Positions 1 through 8,439 of a DNA stretch of 64,000 nt are shown here, piece after piece. Location of the stretch: positions 50,503 to 114,502 of the forward strand of contig CACFWO010000003.1 in NCBI GenBank assembly GCA_902570035.1, given 5' to 3'. The notes under the pieces were generated by a model. That model had not been told where the DNA came from. It did no database searches and worked only from the letters and a program-made list of their open reading frames with translations. Each line of letters begins with the position of its first letter. Position 1 is the stretch's first letter. The stretch is from an uncultured SAR86 cluster bacterium. GTDB taxonomy: Bacteria; Pseudomonadota; Gammaproteobacteria; Magnimaribacterales; AG-339-G14. Made by a program: the position numbers and the translations under genes.

Positions 1-1076
1 TCGACATTAGCTACTTTGCTTAGTGAGGCTGATTCTATTTTCCACTTGTAAGGTTTATTGCTCAATCTCTTGATGACAGGCATAACTGCATTTTTTCCAG
101 CTAATGCAAATTCAACTGCCTTTTTGCCGACTGCATAAGCTTGATCAAGGTCTGTTTTCGATGAAATATGTCTTGCAGACCTTTGTAGGTAATCTGACAC
201 TGCCCAATGATTTTTAAGGCCGATCGAAGAAATCATTTGTGCTAGCACAGGAGCAACCCCTCCCAACTGCTTATGACCGAATGCATCGGTAAGGCCTGAA
301 TCGGCCAAAAACATTCCGTTCTTGTATCTTGTCCCTTCAGAAGCCACCACAACACAGAAGCCTTCGTCAGCAACAGTTTGTTTTACTTTATCGATAAATT
401 TTTTCTTCGCAAAAGGAACTTCTGGCATAAGAATGATATGAGGAGGATCGGTTTCATTTGTTGAAGCTAAGGCTGATGCTGCAGCAATCCAACCTGCATG
501 CCTTCCCATTACCTCTAGGATAAATACCTTTGTGGAAGTTTCTGACATGCTTTTAACATCTAAGCCTGCCTCAAGAGTTGATGTGGCAACGTATTTTGCT
601 ACAGAACCAAAACCTGGAGAGCAATCAGTTATCGGCAGATCGTTATCAACAGTTTTAGGAATGCCAATGCAAGTTAAAGGCAGTTTAAGTTTCTTGGCCA
701 TCTTTGAAACCTTAAAAGTTGTGTCTTGGCTATCTCCACCACCGTTATAAAAAAAGTATTCAATGTTATGAGCTTTAAAAACCTCAAATAACCTGAGGTA
801 TTCTTTCTTTTGCTTTATTGGATCCTGAAGTTTGAAGCGACAAGAACCGAAAGCTCCCCCAGGAGTTTGTCTGAGTTTGGCAATCTCAGACTTCTTTTCC
901 TTAGATGTATCGAATAATTCTTCGTTCAACGCCCCTAGGATCCCATTTTTTCCGCAAAGAACTTTATTTATTTTGGAGGATTTATTTACTGTTTCAATCA
1001 CGCCGCAAGCTGAGGCATTAATAACTGACGTTACTCCACCTGATTGCGCATAGAAGGCATTTGCGGGCTTATTCAT
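1..1076 (-). CDS. pfp: 6-phosphofructokinase, probably pyrophosphate-dependent (partial, C-terminus beyond window)
   Basis: This enzyme phosphorylates fructose 6-phosphate in glycolysis, and the PPi-linked form can also run in reverse. The minus-strand frame begins ATG at 1076 (MNKPANAFYAQSGGVTSVIN) and is still open at base 1, giving about 358 residues. Seen: the phosphoryl-donor loop NGGGDSQDT near residues 111-119 and PKTVDND near 140-146. Family knowledge: Lys in PKTxDND, in place of the Gly of PGTxDND, marks PPi-using enzymes. The PPi preference is inferred from that motif. It diverges from mpl across a 51-bp gap and has no other glycolytic gene nearby. A weak hexamer TAACAT lies 6 nt before the ATG. 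Confidence 0.88.
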   Translation of the reverse strand, partial: MNKPANAFYAQSGGVTSVINASACGVIETVNKSSKINKVLCGKNGILGALNEELFDTSKEKKSEIAKLRQTPGGAFGSCRFKLQDPIKQKKEYLRLFEVFKAHNIEYFFYNGGGDSQDTTFKVSKMAKKLKLPLTCIGIPKTVDNDLPITDCSPGFGSVAKYVATSTLEAGLDVKSMSETSTKVFILEVMGRHAGWIAAASALASTNETDPPHIILMPEVPFAKKKFIDKVKQTVADEGFCVVVASEGTRYKNGMFLADSGLTDAFGHKQLGGVAPVLAQMISSIGLKNHWAVSDYLQRSARHISSKTDLDQAYAVGKKAVEFALAGKNAVMPVIKRLSNKPYKWKIESASLSKVANV

Positions 1077-1115
1077 AGAAATATGTTACTGAAAAACTAT
1101 TGATTTGGGAAAGGG

Positions 1116-1121
1116 TATAAT
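1116..1121 (+). promoter_or_regulatory. -10 hexamer of mpl, predicting a leaderless mRNA
   Basis: A perfect TATAAT ends exactly 6 nt before the mpl ATG at 1128, so transcription would start at or next to the start codon. No convincing -35 or Shine-Dalgarno was found. The placement recurs at other operon heads in the window. Confidence 0.5.
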
Positions 1122-1127
1122 TTCTTA

Positions 1128-2459
1128 ATGAAGATTTATATCCTCGGTATAGGCGGTACTTTCATGTCTGGCATAGCTCAATTAGCTAAAGAGAAAGGTT
1201 ATGAAGTACATGGATGCGACCAAAAACTTTATCATCCCATGGATAAAGTGTTGCAAAGAGCGTCAATAAAAGTAGACAAAGGATACGACGAAAAGAATCT
1301 TCCTTCAAATATTGATATTTTTGTCATCGGTAACGTCATCTCCAGAGGTAATCCTTTAATGGAGTACATTTTAACCAAAGGTTACAGATATTGTTCAGGG
1401 CCTGATTTTCTTTATGAACACATTTTAAGGAATAAACAGGTGATTGCGGTAAGTGGCACACATGGCAAAACATCAGTTTCTGCAATGACCTCAAAAATAT
1501 TTTTAGATCAACATCCAGAGACTGGATACTTGATTGCCGGAGAAACGAAAGATTTTCCAAGCTCTTCAAGATTGGGCTCTGGGGATTTTTTTGTTCTTGA
1601 AGCAGATGAATATGATTCAGCATTTTTTGATAAAAGATCCAAATTTATTCATTACAGACCAAAAACCTTACTCATTAATAATCTGGAGTTCGATCATGCT
1701 GATATTTTTAATGACCTTTCTGATATTCAACAACAATATTCACAATTATTGAGAACCTTGGCTTCAGATGCTTGTGTGATATATCCCAATTCTGACTTAA
1801 ATATAGAGGCACTTTTTAAGAAGGACTTTTTTAGCAAAACCAGAACCTTTTCTTTTGAACAAGATGTCATAAAAATTTCTCAATTAAATAATTATGGGTC
1901 AAAATTTGAGGTCTTTAGATCAGATGAGTCTTTTGGCGAGGTAAATTGGGAGCTAATAGGAGAGCATAACTTAAGCAATGCTTTAGCATCTTTAACGATA
2001 GCCGATGAGTTAGATCTTGATCTATTGAAAGCAGTGAAATCTCTCTCATCTTTCAAAGGAGTTTCAAGAAGAATGGAGCTTTTATTTTCCAATGATGAAA
2101 TTCATATATACGATGATTTCGCTCATCATCCAACGGCAATAAAAAAGACCATAGAAGGCTTGAGGAATAGAGTTGGTTCAGACCCCGTTCATTGTTTGTT
2201 AGAAATGAGATCGAACACAATGTCAGGCGGTTATCATGATCAAGAAATACCCAGTGCAGTGGAGAAAGCTGACTTTGTGCATATTTTTTCTAAGAATAAA
2301 TCTCAAGCAGTGGGCATAGCTAAAAAGGCCAAAAATATAGTTGCAGAAGAAAGCGTAGAAAGTTTTTTGAGCAAGTGGAAGAAAACGCCCGGACACTACG
2401 TCTGTTTTTCAAACGGTTCCTTTGATGAGGTGCATCAAAAATTAATTAAATTAGTTTAG
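1128..2459 (+). CDS. mpl: UDP-N-acetylmuramate:L-alanyl-gamma-D-glutamyl-meso-diaminopimelate ligase
   Basis: This ligase recycles peptidoglycan by joining the released tripeptide L-Ala-gamma-D-Glu-mDAP to UDP-MurNAc in the cytoplasm. Seen: an N-terminal Rossmann-like glycine motif (ILGIGGTFMSGIA, residues 5-17), the Mur-ligase ATP loop SGTHGKTS (109-116), EADEYDSAFFD and the late YDDFAHHPTAI motif. The 443-residue length is close to the family norm. The stop overlaps the stop of the convergent carotenoid oxygenase gene by 4 nt. Mpl specificity over MurC rests on the N-terminus and the EADEYDSAFFD signature. Confidence 0.93.
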   Translation: MKIYILGIGGTFMSGIAQLAKEKGYEVHGCDQKLYHPMDKVLQRASIKVDKGYDEKNLPSNIDIFVIGNVISRGNPLMEYILTKGYRYCSGPDFLYEHILRNKQVIAVSGTHGKTSVSAMTSKIFLDQHPETGYLIAGETKDFPSSSRLGSGDFFVLEADEYDSAFFDKRSKFIHYRPKTLLINNLEFDHADIFNDLSDIQQQYSQLLRTLASDACVIYPNSDLNIEALFKKDFFSKTRTFSFEQDVIKISQLNNYGSKFEVFRSDESFGEVNWELIGEHNLSNALASLTIADELDLDLLKAVKSLSSFKGVSRRMELLFSNDEIHIYDDFAHHPTAIKKTIEGLRNRVGSDPVHCLLEMRSNTMSGGYHDQEIPSAVEKADFVHIFSKNKSQAVGIAKKAKNIVAEESVESFLSKWKKTPGHYVCFSNGSFDEVHQKLIKLV

Positions 2460-3748
2460 TCTAAATTAATCCAACTTCCGTGAAAGCCAAAAGGCACTCT
2501 CTGTGGCAGGAAGACAGTAGCTAGCGGTTCATCTGAAAAATTGTTTGCATCAATGATTACGAATTCACTCGAGTCAGAAGTTTTATTGTAGACGAAACCT
2601 ACAACAAAGCCATCATCTTCACTAACAGCATTTTTCTTTGGAATGAAGACAGGCTCAGCGGCTTGTTTGTTTTCCCCTAAAAAATGCTCCTTAGTCTGAT
2701 CTTTAAAAAAGTCTCTTTTAAAAAATCTATTTAAACTGCCATCATTAAGCATGTACCCAAACTGATGCTCTTGACCATCAAGATCAGGATGTACTCTAGA
2801 GAATTCCATGGATCTATCGTCTAGCATAGTTTCTTTGCATAACTTATTTTCAATGTCTATGACCCATCTAGTCAGAAAAGGTTTATGACCCATGGGCAAA
2901 GGATTTTCAAAATCAAACAGTTTATCGTACCGACAAAAATCAAGAATCACTTCGCCGGCTTCATTTTCATAAGAATTAACAATGTGAAATAAAAAACCTT
3001 TCGGAACATCTATCCAAGTTATCTCATCTGAATGTCTGGACTGCAAACCGACTCTTGAATTATGATCTTCATCCCAAATCACCGGATAATCACCAGAAGT
3101 TGCTTTGATTTGTCCGTCTCTTCTGCCTAAATTAAAGGTTGCAGGCAGATCAAAAACCAGAATATAGTTTTTCGTGATTGCACAATCATGAACCATTGGA
3201 CGACTTGAAAGTTCTATAATTTGATCTTTTATTTGGTTTCCATTTTTATCAATAACTACATAGTGAACTTGTTCCTTTCCTTTTAAATATTCATTAAAGT
3301 CATAACTGATGGCATGCATCTCTCCAGATTTACTATCAATTTTTGGATGTGCAGTGAATCTCTTGTTCTGCGCAGAAGGAAAAGGCTCGTCATCTAGGAA
3401 GTTCATTTCTTCATCCATAATAACTGGAGCAAGTCCGCCTTCCACAAGAGCGTATATTTTATTTCCATGTTTCATGACGTGAGTATTTGGACCAAATCCA
3501 TTAGGGGAGGTCACAAATTTATTTCGGTACCAAAGTGCCTGACCGTTTTCAAGTCTTAGACCATGAATCATGCCATCGCCAAAAAAAGGATGATAATTAG
3601 ACGCATCAAATTTTTTTGGATTTGGACCGTTTCTGAGAAACAATCCAGCTAATTCCTTTGGAATTTCTCCTGAGACTTTTAAGTTTTCAGCCGAAGTTTC
3701 TTCAACAGGATGCCAATTACCATCTAAAAATTTATTTTTACTTTTCAT
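2456..3748 (-). CDS. Carotenoid cleavage oxygenase (RPE65/lignostilbene dioxygenase family)
   Basis: This is a non-haem iron oxygenase that cleaves carotenoids or apocarotenoids, or in some members stilbenes. Seen: LFLRNGPNP near residues 37-44, FGDGMIHGL near 56-64, and four candidate iron-binding histidines at H134 (TAHPK), H187 (VHDCA), H255 (LFHIV) and H423 (GFHGSW), spaced as in the beta-propeller family. There are 430 residues and no signal peptide. The start overlaps the end of dedA by 11 nt, so the two are probably co-transcribed. The substrate is unknown. Retinal formation for a rhodopsin is possible in a surface-ocean bacterium, but no carotenoid or rhodopsin gene is in the window. 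Confidence 0.87.
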   Translation of the reverse strand: MKSKNKFLDGNWHPVEETSAENLKVSGEIPKELAGLFLRNGPNPKKFDASNYHPFFGDGMIHGLRLENGQALWYRNKFVTSPNGFGPNTHVMKHGNKIYALVEGGLAPVIMDEEMNFLDDEPFPSAQNKRFTAHPKIDSKSGEMHAISYDFNEYLKGKEQVHYVVIDKNGNQIKDQIIELSSRPMVHDCAITKNYILVFDLPATFNLGRRDGQIKATSGDYPVIWDEDHNSRVGLQSRHSDEITWIDVPKGFLFHIVNSYENEAGEVILDFCRYDKLFDFENPLPMGHKPFLTRWVIDIENKLCKETMLDDRSMEFSRVHPDLDGQEHQFGYMLNDGSLNRFFKRDFFKDQTKEHFLGENKQAAEPVFIPKKNAVSEDDGFVVGFVYNKTSDSSEFVIIDANNFSDEPLATVFLPQRVPFGFHGSWINLD

Positions 3749-4352
3749 CGATTTCTTTAGCTTTTTTCATTACTCCAAAAGGGTCTTTCCATATTGAGTA
3801 CACAAAAAGAATAACAAAAATTATACCCATACCAATTAAGAAATTTTCTATAAATACTTCTCCCAAGAAATATCCTGATAAAACATACAAGCCTGTCCAA
3901 ACAGGTGCAGATAATATTTCAACCGGAGCGAAAATGATAAATCTCATACCCAGAGAGCCTGCAGTCATTGGTACAAGACATCTTAAAGGTCCTAAAAACC
4001 GACCTAAAGCAACAGACAATATTCCGTACTTATTCATAAATTGCTTAGCTTGATGAAGTTGTTTCTGATATTGAATTGGTACCCAGGACTCAATTCTTGT
4101 GCCAATTATTAGTCCTATTGCATAGCTAAGGGTGTCGCCAATAATCATTCCTAGACTAGCATAAAACATAATCTCAACTGGGCCGATACCTACTGCTGCG
4201 GCTAAGGCACCAATGCCTGGCATGACCAAACTTGCTGGAATGAATAATCCAAGGATGACTATGGACTCACCAAAAGTAAGCAGGAACATAGCGGAAGTAA
4301 TCCAAGCAGGATTAGCTTGAAGAAATTCCATAATGTTACTTAGATCAAACAA
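3738..4352 (-). CDS. DedA family (SNARE-associated/VTT domain) membrane protein
   Basis: DedA proteins are inner-membrane proteins linked to undecaprenyl-phosphate or phospholipid translocation and envelope homeostasis. Seen: several hydrophobic segments, FGESIVILGLFIPASLVMPG near residues 26-45, and the DedA-type stretch GRFLGPLRCLVPMTAG in the middle. It has 204 residues, a normal size. The longest frame starts with TTG at 4352. An ATG at 4331 (MEFLQANPAW) is an equally plausible start. It is upstream of the carotenoid oxygenase in the same transcription unit and 44 bp from divergent proA. Confidence 0.87.
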   Translation of the reverse strand: MFDLSNIMEFLQANPAWITSAMFLLTFGESIVILGLFIPASLVMPGIGALAAAVGIGPVEIMFYASLGMIIGDTLSYAIGLIIGTRIESWVPIQYQKQLHQAKQFMNKYGILSVALGRFLGPLRCLVPMTAGSLGMRFIIFAPVEILSAPVWTGLYVLSGYFLGEVFIENFLIGMGIIFVILFVYSIWKDPFGVMKKAKEIDEK

Positions 4353-4383
4353 AATATCTTTCTGGAAATAATTAAATCCATAG

Positions 4384-4389
4384 CATAAT
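4384..4389 (+). promoter_or_regulatory. -10-like hexamer of the proA-dat operon
   Basis: CATAAT (5 of 6 consensus bases) ends 7 nt before the proA ATG at 4397. No Shine-Dalgarno is visible, consistent with a leaderless or near-leaderless message for the first gene of the eight-gene operon. Confidence 0.4.
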
Positions 4390-4396
4390 AACCCAT

Positions 4397-5659
4397 ATGA
4401 CGAATCAAAAGTTTAATAAAGAGCTAAATTCTTTAGGAGCTAAAGCAAAAGAAGCAAAGGAATTCTTGCTTAATTCGTCTGCGGACACCCGAAATGACGC
4501 GTTAAAATTTGCCTGCGAGGAAATACATAAAAACAGATCTGATCTTTTCAAAGAAAATGAAAAAGATTTAGAAGAAGCAAAAAAGTTGGACTTGCAAAAT
4601 AGCTTCATCGACAGACTTGAGCTTAATGAAAAGAGAGTAGACTCAATGATAGATGGCCTCAATAAGGTCATAAACCTAAACGATCCTATTGGAGAATTAG
4701 AAGAAATGAATCCTTCACCTTCAGGATTCAAAGTTAGTAAGATGAGAGTGCCGTTAGGCACTATAGGAATTATCTACGAATCAAGACCAAATGTTACAGC
4801 TGATGCTTCGGCTTTATGCATTAAATCAGGAAACGCATCAATCTTAAGAGGGGGATCTGAGGCCGTTCGTTCAAATAATCACATTGTTACACAAGTAAGA
4901 AAAGGCCTAACAAAAGCTAATTTGCCTTATGACAGTGTTCAATTAATCCAAAATCAAGATAGAGACTTGGTTAAAGAATTTATCAAATTTGATGACTGTA
5001 TTGATTTAATTATTCCTCGAGGAGGCTCCAGTTTGGTGAGACTAATTGCTGCAGAGTCAAAAGTTCCAATACTTAAGCATTTTGAGGGATTGTGTCATGT
5101 ATTCGTAGACTCAGAAGCTGACATTGAGCTGGCTAAAAAAGTTGTTAGCAATGCAAAATCTTTTAGATACGGCATATGCGGAGCTATGGAAACCCTTTTA
5201 GTCTCTGAAGATATTGCCCAAAAATTCCTGCCCAAGATAGTTAATGAATTTAATGTCCAAGGAGTTGAAGTAAGAGCATGTAGTCAAACTCTCAGCATCG
5301 TCTCAGCGAATAAAGCTATTGAAGAAGATTGGTCAACAGAATATTTAGAGCCAATTATTTCAATTAAGATCGTCAAAGGCTTGGATGAAGCAATAAAGCA
5401 CATTAATGATTATGGTTCTGGTCATACGGATAGCATCATCACTGAAAATCAAGACAAGAAAGAAAAATTTTTTAAGTTAGTCGACTCAAGCTCTGTCATG
5501 CACAATTTACCAACTTGTTATGCAGATGGATTCGAATATGGTCTGGGAGCTGAGGTAGGAATATCTACAGATAAACTGCATGCCAGGGGGCCTGTAGGAT
5601 TGAATGGTTTAACAACTCAAAAGTTTATTTTGGAAGGAAGAGGCCAAATTAGATCTTGA
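4397..5659 (+). CDS. proA: Gamma-glutamyl phosphate reductase
   Basis: ProA reduces glutamyl-5-phosphate to glutamate-5-semialdehyde with NADPH in proline synthesis. Seen: an aldehyde-dehydrogenase-like fold with GTIGIIYESRPNVT (residues 121-134), the nucleotide region IIPRGGSSLVR (205-215) and the active-site Cys261 in YGICGAMETLL. The 420 residues are the usual length. The partner kinase gene proB is not adjacent. proA is the first gene of a tight operon and overlaps nadD by 4 nt. Confidence 0.95.
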   Translation: MTNQKFNKELNSLGAKAKEAKEFLLNSSADTRNDALKFACEEIHKNRSDLFKENEKDLEEAKKLDLQNSFIDRLELNEKRVDSMIDGLNKVINLNDPIGELEEMNPSPSGFKVSKMRVPLGTIGIIYESRPNVTADASALCIKSGNASILRGGSEAVRSNNHIVTQVRKGLTKANLPYDSVQLIQNQDRDLVKEFIKFDDCIDLIIPRGGSSLVRLIAAESKVPILKHFEGLCHVFVDSEADIELAKKVVSNAKSFRYGICGAMETLLVSEDIAQKFLPKIVNEFNVQGVEVRACSQTLSIVSANKAIEEDWSTEYLEPIISIKIVKGLDEAIKHINDYGSGHTDSIITENQDKKEKFFKLVDSSSVMHNLPTCYADGFEYGLGAEVGISTDKLHARGPVGLNGLTTQKFILEGRGQIRS

Positions 5660-6306
5660 GTAAAAAAGATTACATTGGGATCTTTGGAGGATCTTTTGAT
5701 CCTATTCATAAAGGGCATATAGAGTCCTTAAAAAGCGTCACCGAGCAACTAAACTTATCTAAGGTATTAGTAATACCAAACAAGGTTTCTCCTTTAAAAG
5801 ATCTGTCAATTGCAAGCTCATTGGAAAAAATCAAAATGCTTGAAATAGCTTTCAAAGACTTCAAAGAGATTGAAATTGAAGATTATGAATTAAAGAAGGA
5901 AGGTTCATCTTTTATGATTGAAACCCTGCAATACTTGGATAAGAAATTAGGAAAGAAAAAACACTTTTTATTAATTATTGGAGAGGATTCATTTCAAAGT
6001 TTTCATCGTTGGAAAAACTACCAACACATCATAAAAATGACATCATTATTAGTAATGAATCGACCTGGATTAAAAAATGATCTAACTGGAAAGGCAATTG
6101 AACTCCATCAAGATTGTATTGAAAATACCTATGGAGATAACAATTTTAAAAAAGGAAAAATTTATTTTATTAAAATTAAACCAAACCCAGCTTCATCAAC
6201 TCATATTAGGGAGAATATAGATGATGAAAGTGTTTTGTCAGAGGGTCTCGACGATGATGTGTTGAAGTATTTAAAAGAGCAAAAGATCTATAATAAACAT
6301 GACTAA
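5656..6306 (+). CDS. nadD: Nicotinate-nucleotide adenylyltransferase
   Basis: NadD adenylates nicotinate mononucleotide to deamido-NAD in NAD biosynthesis. Seen: the nucleotidyltransferase signature GIFGGSFDPIHKGH (residues 8-21) with the HxxxH-type pair, and the C-terminal ISSTxxR-like segment ASSTHIRENI. The start is TTG at 5656, because the proA stop TGA is embedded in TTGA (4-nt overlap), which suggests translational coupling. It overlaps rsfS by 8 nt. The nadD-rsfS-mrdA-rodA order matches other gammaproteobacteria. Confidence 0.94.
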   Translation: MSKKDYIGIFGGSFDPIHKGHIESLKSVTEQLNLSKVLVIPNKVSPLKDLSIASSLEKIKMLEIAFKDFKEIEIEDYELKKEGSSFMIETLQYLDKKLGKKKHFLLIIGEDSFQSFHRWKNYQHIIKMTSLLVMNRPGLKNDLTGKAIELHQDCIENTYGDNNFKKGKIYFIKIKPNPASSTHIRENIDDESVLSEGLDDDVLKYLKEQKIYNKHD

Positions 6307-6625
6307 AACTTCTCATCATTTAATCATGAATTCTTTGGAAGAATTAAAGGCGGTAGATACTAAAATATTGTCTTTGAAGGACATAAGTAGCTTCACTGAT
6401 ATCATGATCATAACTTCTGGCACTTCCTCTAGACATATGTCAGCTATTTCAGACAAAATTCAAGAGAACCTTAAGGAAAAATCCATCCCAATTATCTCAG
6501 TGGAAGGAAAAGGTTCAAGCGAATGGGTATTATTAGATTTGGGAGATATTGTAGTCAACATAATGTCCAAATCTGCCAGAGAACTTTATGATCTGGAGAG
6601 TCTCTGGGACCCAGATTTACTGTAA
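6299..6625 (+). CDS. rsfS: Ribosomal silencing factor RsfS
   Basis: RsfS binds ribosomal protein L14 and blocks subunit joining in stationary phase or starvation. Seen: a compact 108-residue alpha/beta protein with the family segments DIMIITSGTSSRHMSAISD and SEWVLLDLGDIVVNIM. The ATG at 6299 lies within the end of nadD. In many gammaproteobacteria rlmH follows. Here only 2 nt separate rsfS from mrdA, so rlmH is absent from this locus. Confidence 0.94.
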   Translation: MTKTSHHLIMNSLEELKAVDTKILSLKDISSFTDIMIITSGTSSRHMSAISDKIQENLKEKSIPIISVEGKGSSEWVLLDLGDIVVNIMSKSARELYDLESLWDPDLL

Positions 6626-6627
6626 CA

Positions 6628-8439
6628 ATGAAAATGAAAAAGTTTTTTTCGGGTAAACGAGATTCAGAGTCCCGCAAGCTTGTGCTGTATTTAATTTTGC
6701 CTATTTTTATTATGTTTGTAGTTTTGCTACAAACTATTAATTTGACAGTTATAAATGGAAAAAAATATGAGACTCAGTCAGAGAATAATAGAATCGTATC
6801 GAGAACAATATATCCTACGAGAGGACTAATTTACGATACAGAGGATAAGTTATTAGTTGAAAATATTGCTTCATCACAGTTGAATCTGATTCCTGAAAGA
6901 TCAACAGACACCTTAAAAAAAATTAAAGAGATTGCTGACCTTTTGAACTTAGAAAAGTCTTTTTTGTTAGATATCTATGAAAGACAAATAAAAAAACCTA
7001 GGTATCCTTTTCAACCAATTACCCTAGCTAAATCACTGAATGATGAACAGATAGCTTTATTTAGCGTTTCAAGTGAAAAATATAAGGGATTTAGTGTAGA
7101 AACTGGCTTAGTTAGATCTGTAGTAAATAAGAAATCATTGGCTCACGTTCTTGGTTATATGGGATATTCCGAGTCAAATGATGAAAATAAAAGTTCTAAT
7201 TTTATTTCAGGTAATCAAATTGGAATTTCTGGGATAGAGAAAACTTATCATGATCAATTAAGTGGCAAAGTAGGCACGAGAATTGAGGAAAAAGATGTGT
7301 CTGGTAAGTTTGTTCGGGTTCTATCTGAAAATAATGCTGAGAGTGGGAAAGACTTAAAATTATCTATTGATCTTGATCTACAAAACTTCTTAATTCCTTT
7401 TTTTGAAGGACAAAAAGGCGCGCTAGTAGCTTTGGAACCTAAGTCAGGGTTGATTAAGGCAATGATAAGTTCGCCGGCTTATGATCCTAATATTTTCAAC
7501 TCAAGTAGTTCTTTAGCTGAAATCCAATCTATCTTCAATGATGATCAAGGGCCTTTGTTCAACAGGGCAACTATGGGTAATTATCCGCCTGCATCAACTA
7601 TAAAACCAATCCTTGGTTTAGCAGCCCTTGATGAGGGAATAGTCGATTGGAATACTATTATTCAAGATGATGGAGAATTTTATGTTGAAGGCGATCCTCG
7701 ACCCTACAGAGGTTGGAAGGAAGATGGTCATGGCAAGGTTGATCTGGAAAAAGCGATCGTGGAATCTTCGGATGTTTATTTTTATTCCACAGCCTATGAT
7801 CTTACGATAAAAAAGTTAGAATCTTTTCTGAAAAAATTTGGCTTTGGTGGTAAGACCAATATTGATGCGGAAGAATCAAATGGACTTGTCCCTAATGAAA
7901 AATGGAAGTTAGGCTACATAGGAGAGTTTTGGTTCAAAGGAGACAGCATCAACTTAGGCATTGGTCAAGGTTACATGCTTTCCACCCCCATACAAATTTC
8001 ACAGTCTATAGCGGTAATAGCCAATAGAGGAGAGATAATTAAACCTCGTTTAGTAGAAGAAATTGATGAATCACCTACAGAATTAAAGTCTCTAGGAAAA
8101 ATTAACCTTAAAGATGAGACTAATTGGGAAAAAATTGAAAAATCAATGATCGAAGTCATTAACTCTCCAAATGGCACTGCCAATAACATAAAGGATTCAA
8201 GATATGTGATTGCAGGTAAGACCGGTACAGCCCAAATCAAAAGTTATGAAGATCAGGAATATGAAGATATTAGAGAAAATCCATTCTTCAGAGATCATGC
8301 TTTATTCGTTGGTTATGCTCCTATCCCTAATCCAGAGCTTCTGATCTTGGTAATCATAGAAAATGGGGAATCTGGAAGCAGGGTAGCGGCACCAATCGCG
8401 AAGGCAGGTTTTGATTATTATTTAACTAAGAATGAGTAG
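6628..8439 (+). CDS. mrdA: Penicillin-binding protein 2 (peptidoglycan DD-transpeptidase, elongasome)
   Basis: PBP2 cross-links peptidoglycan during cell elongation, working with RodA in the inner membrane. Seen: a short cytoplasmic start and one membrane anchor (about residues 20-42), a pedestal domain containing RTIYPTRGLIYD, and a transpeptidase domain with the catalytic motif STIK (Ser323), an SSD motif in VESSDVYFY and KTGT (Lys531). Its 603 residues are typical. It overlaps rodA by 8 nt, the usual arrangement for this functional pair, and predicts a rod or short-rod cell. Confidence 0.96.
   Translation: MKMKKFFSGKRDSESRKLVLYLILPIFIMFVVLLQTINLTVINGKKYETQSENNRIVSRTIYPTRGLIYDTEDKLLVENIASSQLNLIPERSTDTLKKIKEIADLLNLEKSFLLDIYERQIKKPRYPFQPITLAKSLNDEQIALFSVSSEKYKGFSVETGLVRSVVNKKSLAHVLGYMGYSESNDENKSSNFISGNQIGISGIEKTYHDQLSGKVGTRIEEKDVSGKFVRVLSENNAESGKDLKLSIDLDLQNFLIPFFEGQKGALVALEPKSGLIKAMISSPAYDPNIFNSSSSLAEIQSIFNDDQGPLFNRATMGNYPPASTIKPILGLAALDEGIVDWNTIIQDDGEFYVEGDPRPYRGWKEDGHGKVDLEKAIVESSDVYFYSTAYDLTIKKLESFLKKFGFGGKTNIDAEESNGLVPNEKWKLGYIGEFWFKGDSINLGIGQGYMLSTPIQISQSIAVIANRGEIIKPRLVEEIDESPTELKSLGKINLKDETNWEKIEKSMIEVINSPNGTANNIKDSRYVIAGKTGTAQIKSYEDQEYEDIRENPFFRDHALFVGYAPIPNPELLILVIIENGESGSRVAAPIAKAGFDYYLTKNE

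Noticed and set aside
532..1053. Plus-strand open frames of 72-73 codons
   Set aside because: They lie wholly inside the phosphofructokinase gene on the other strand and resemble no family.
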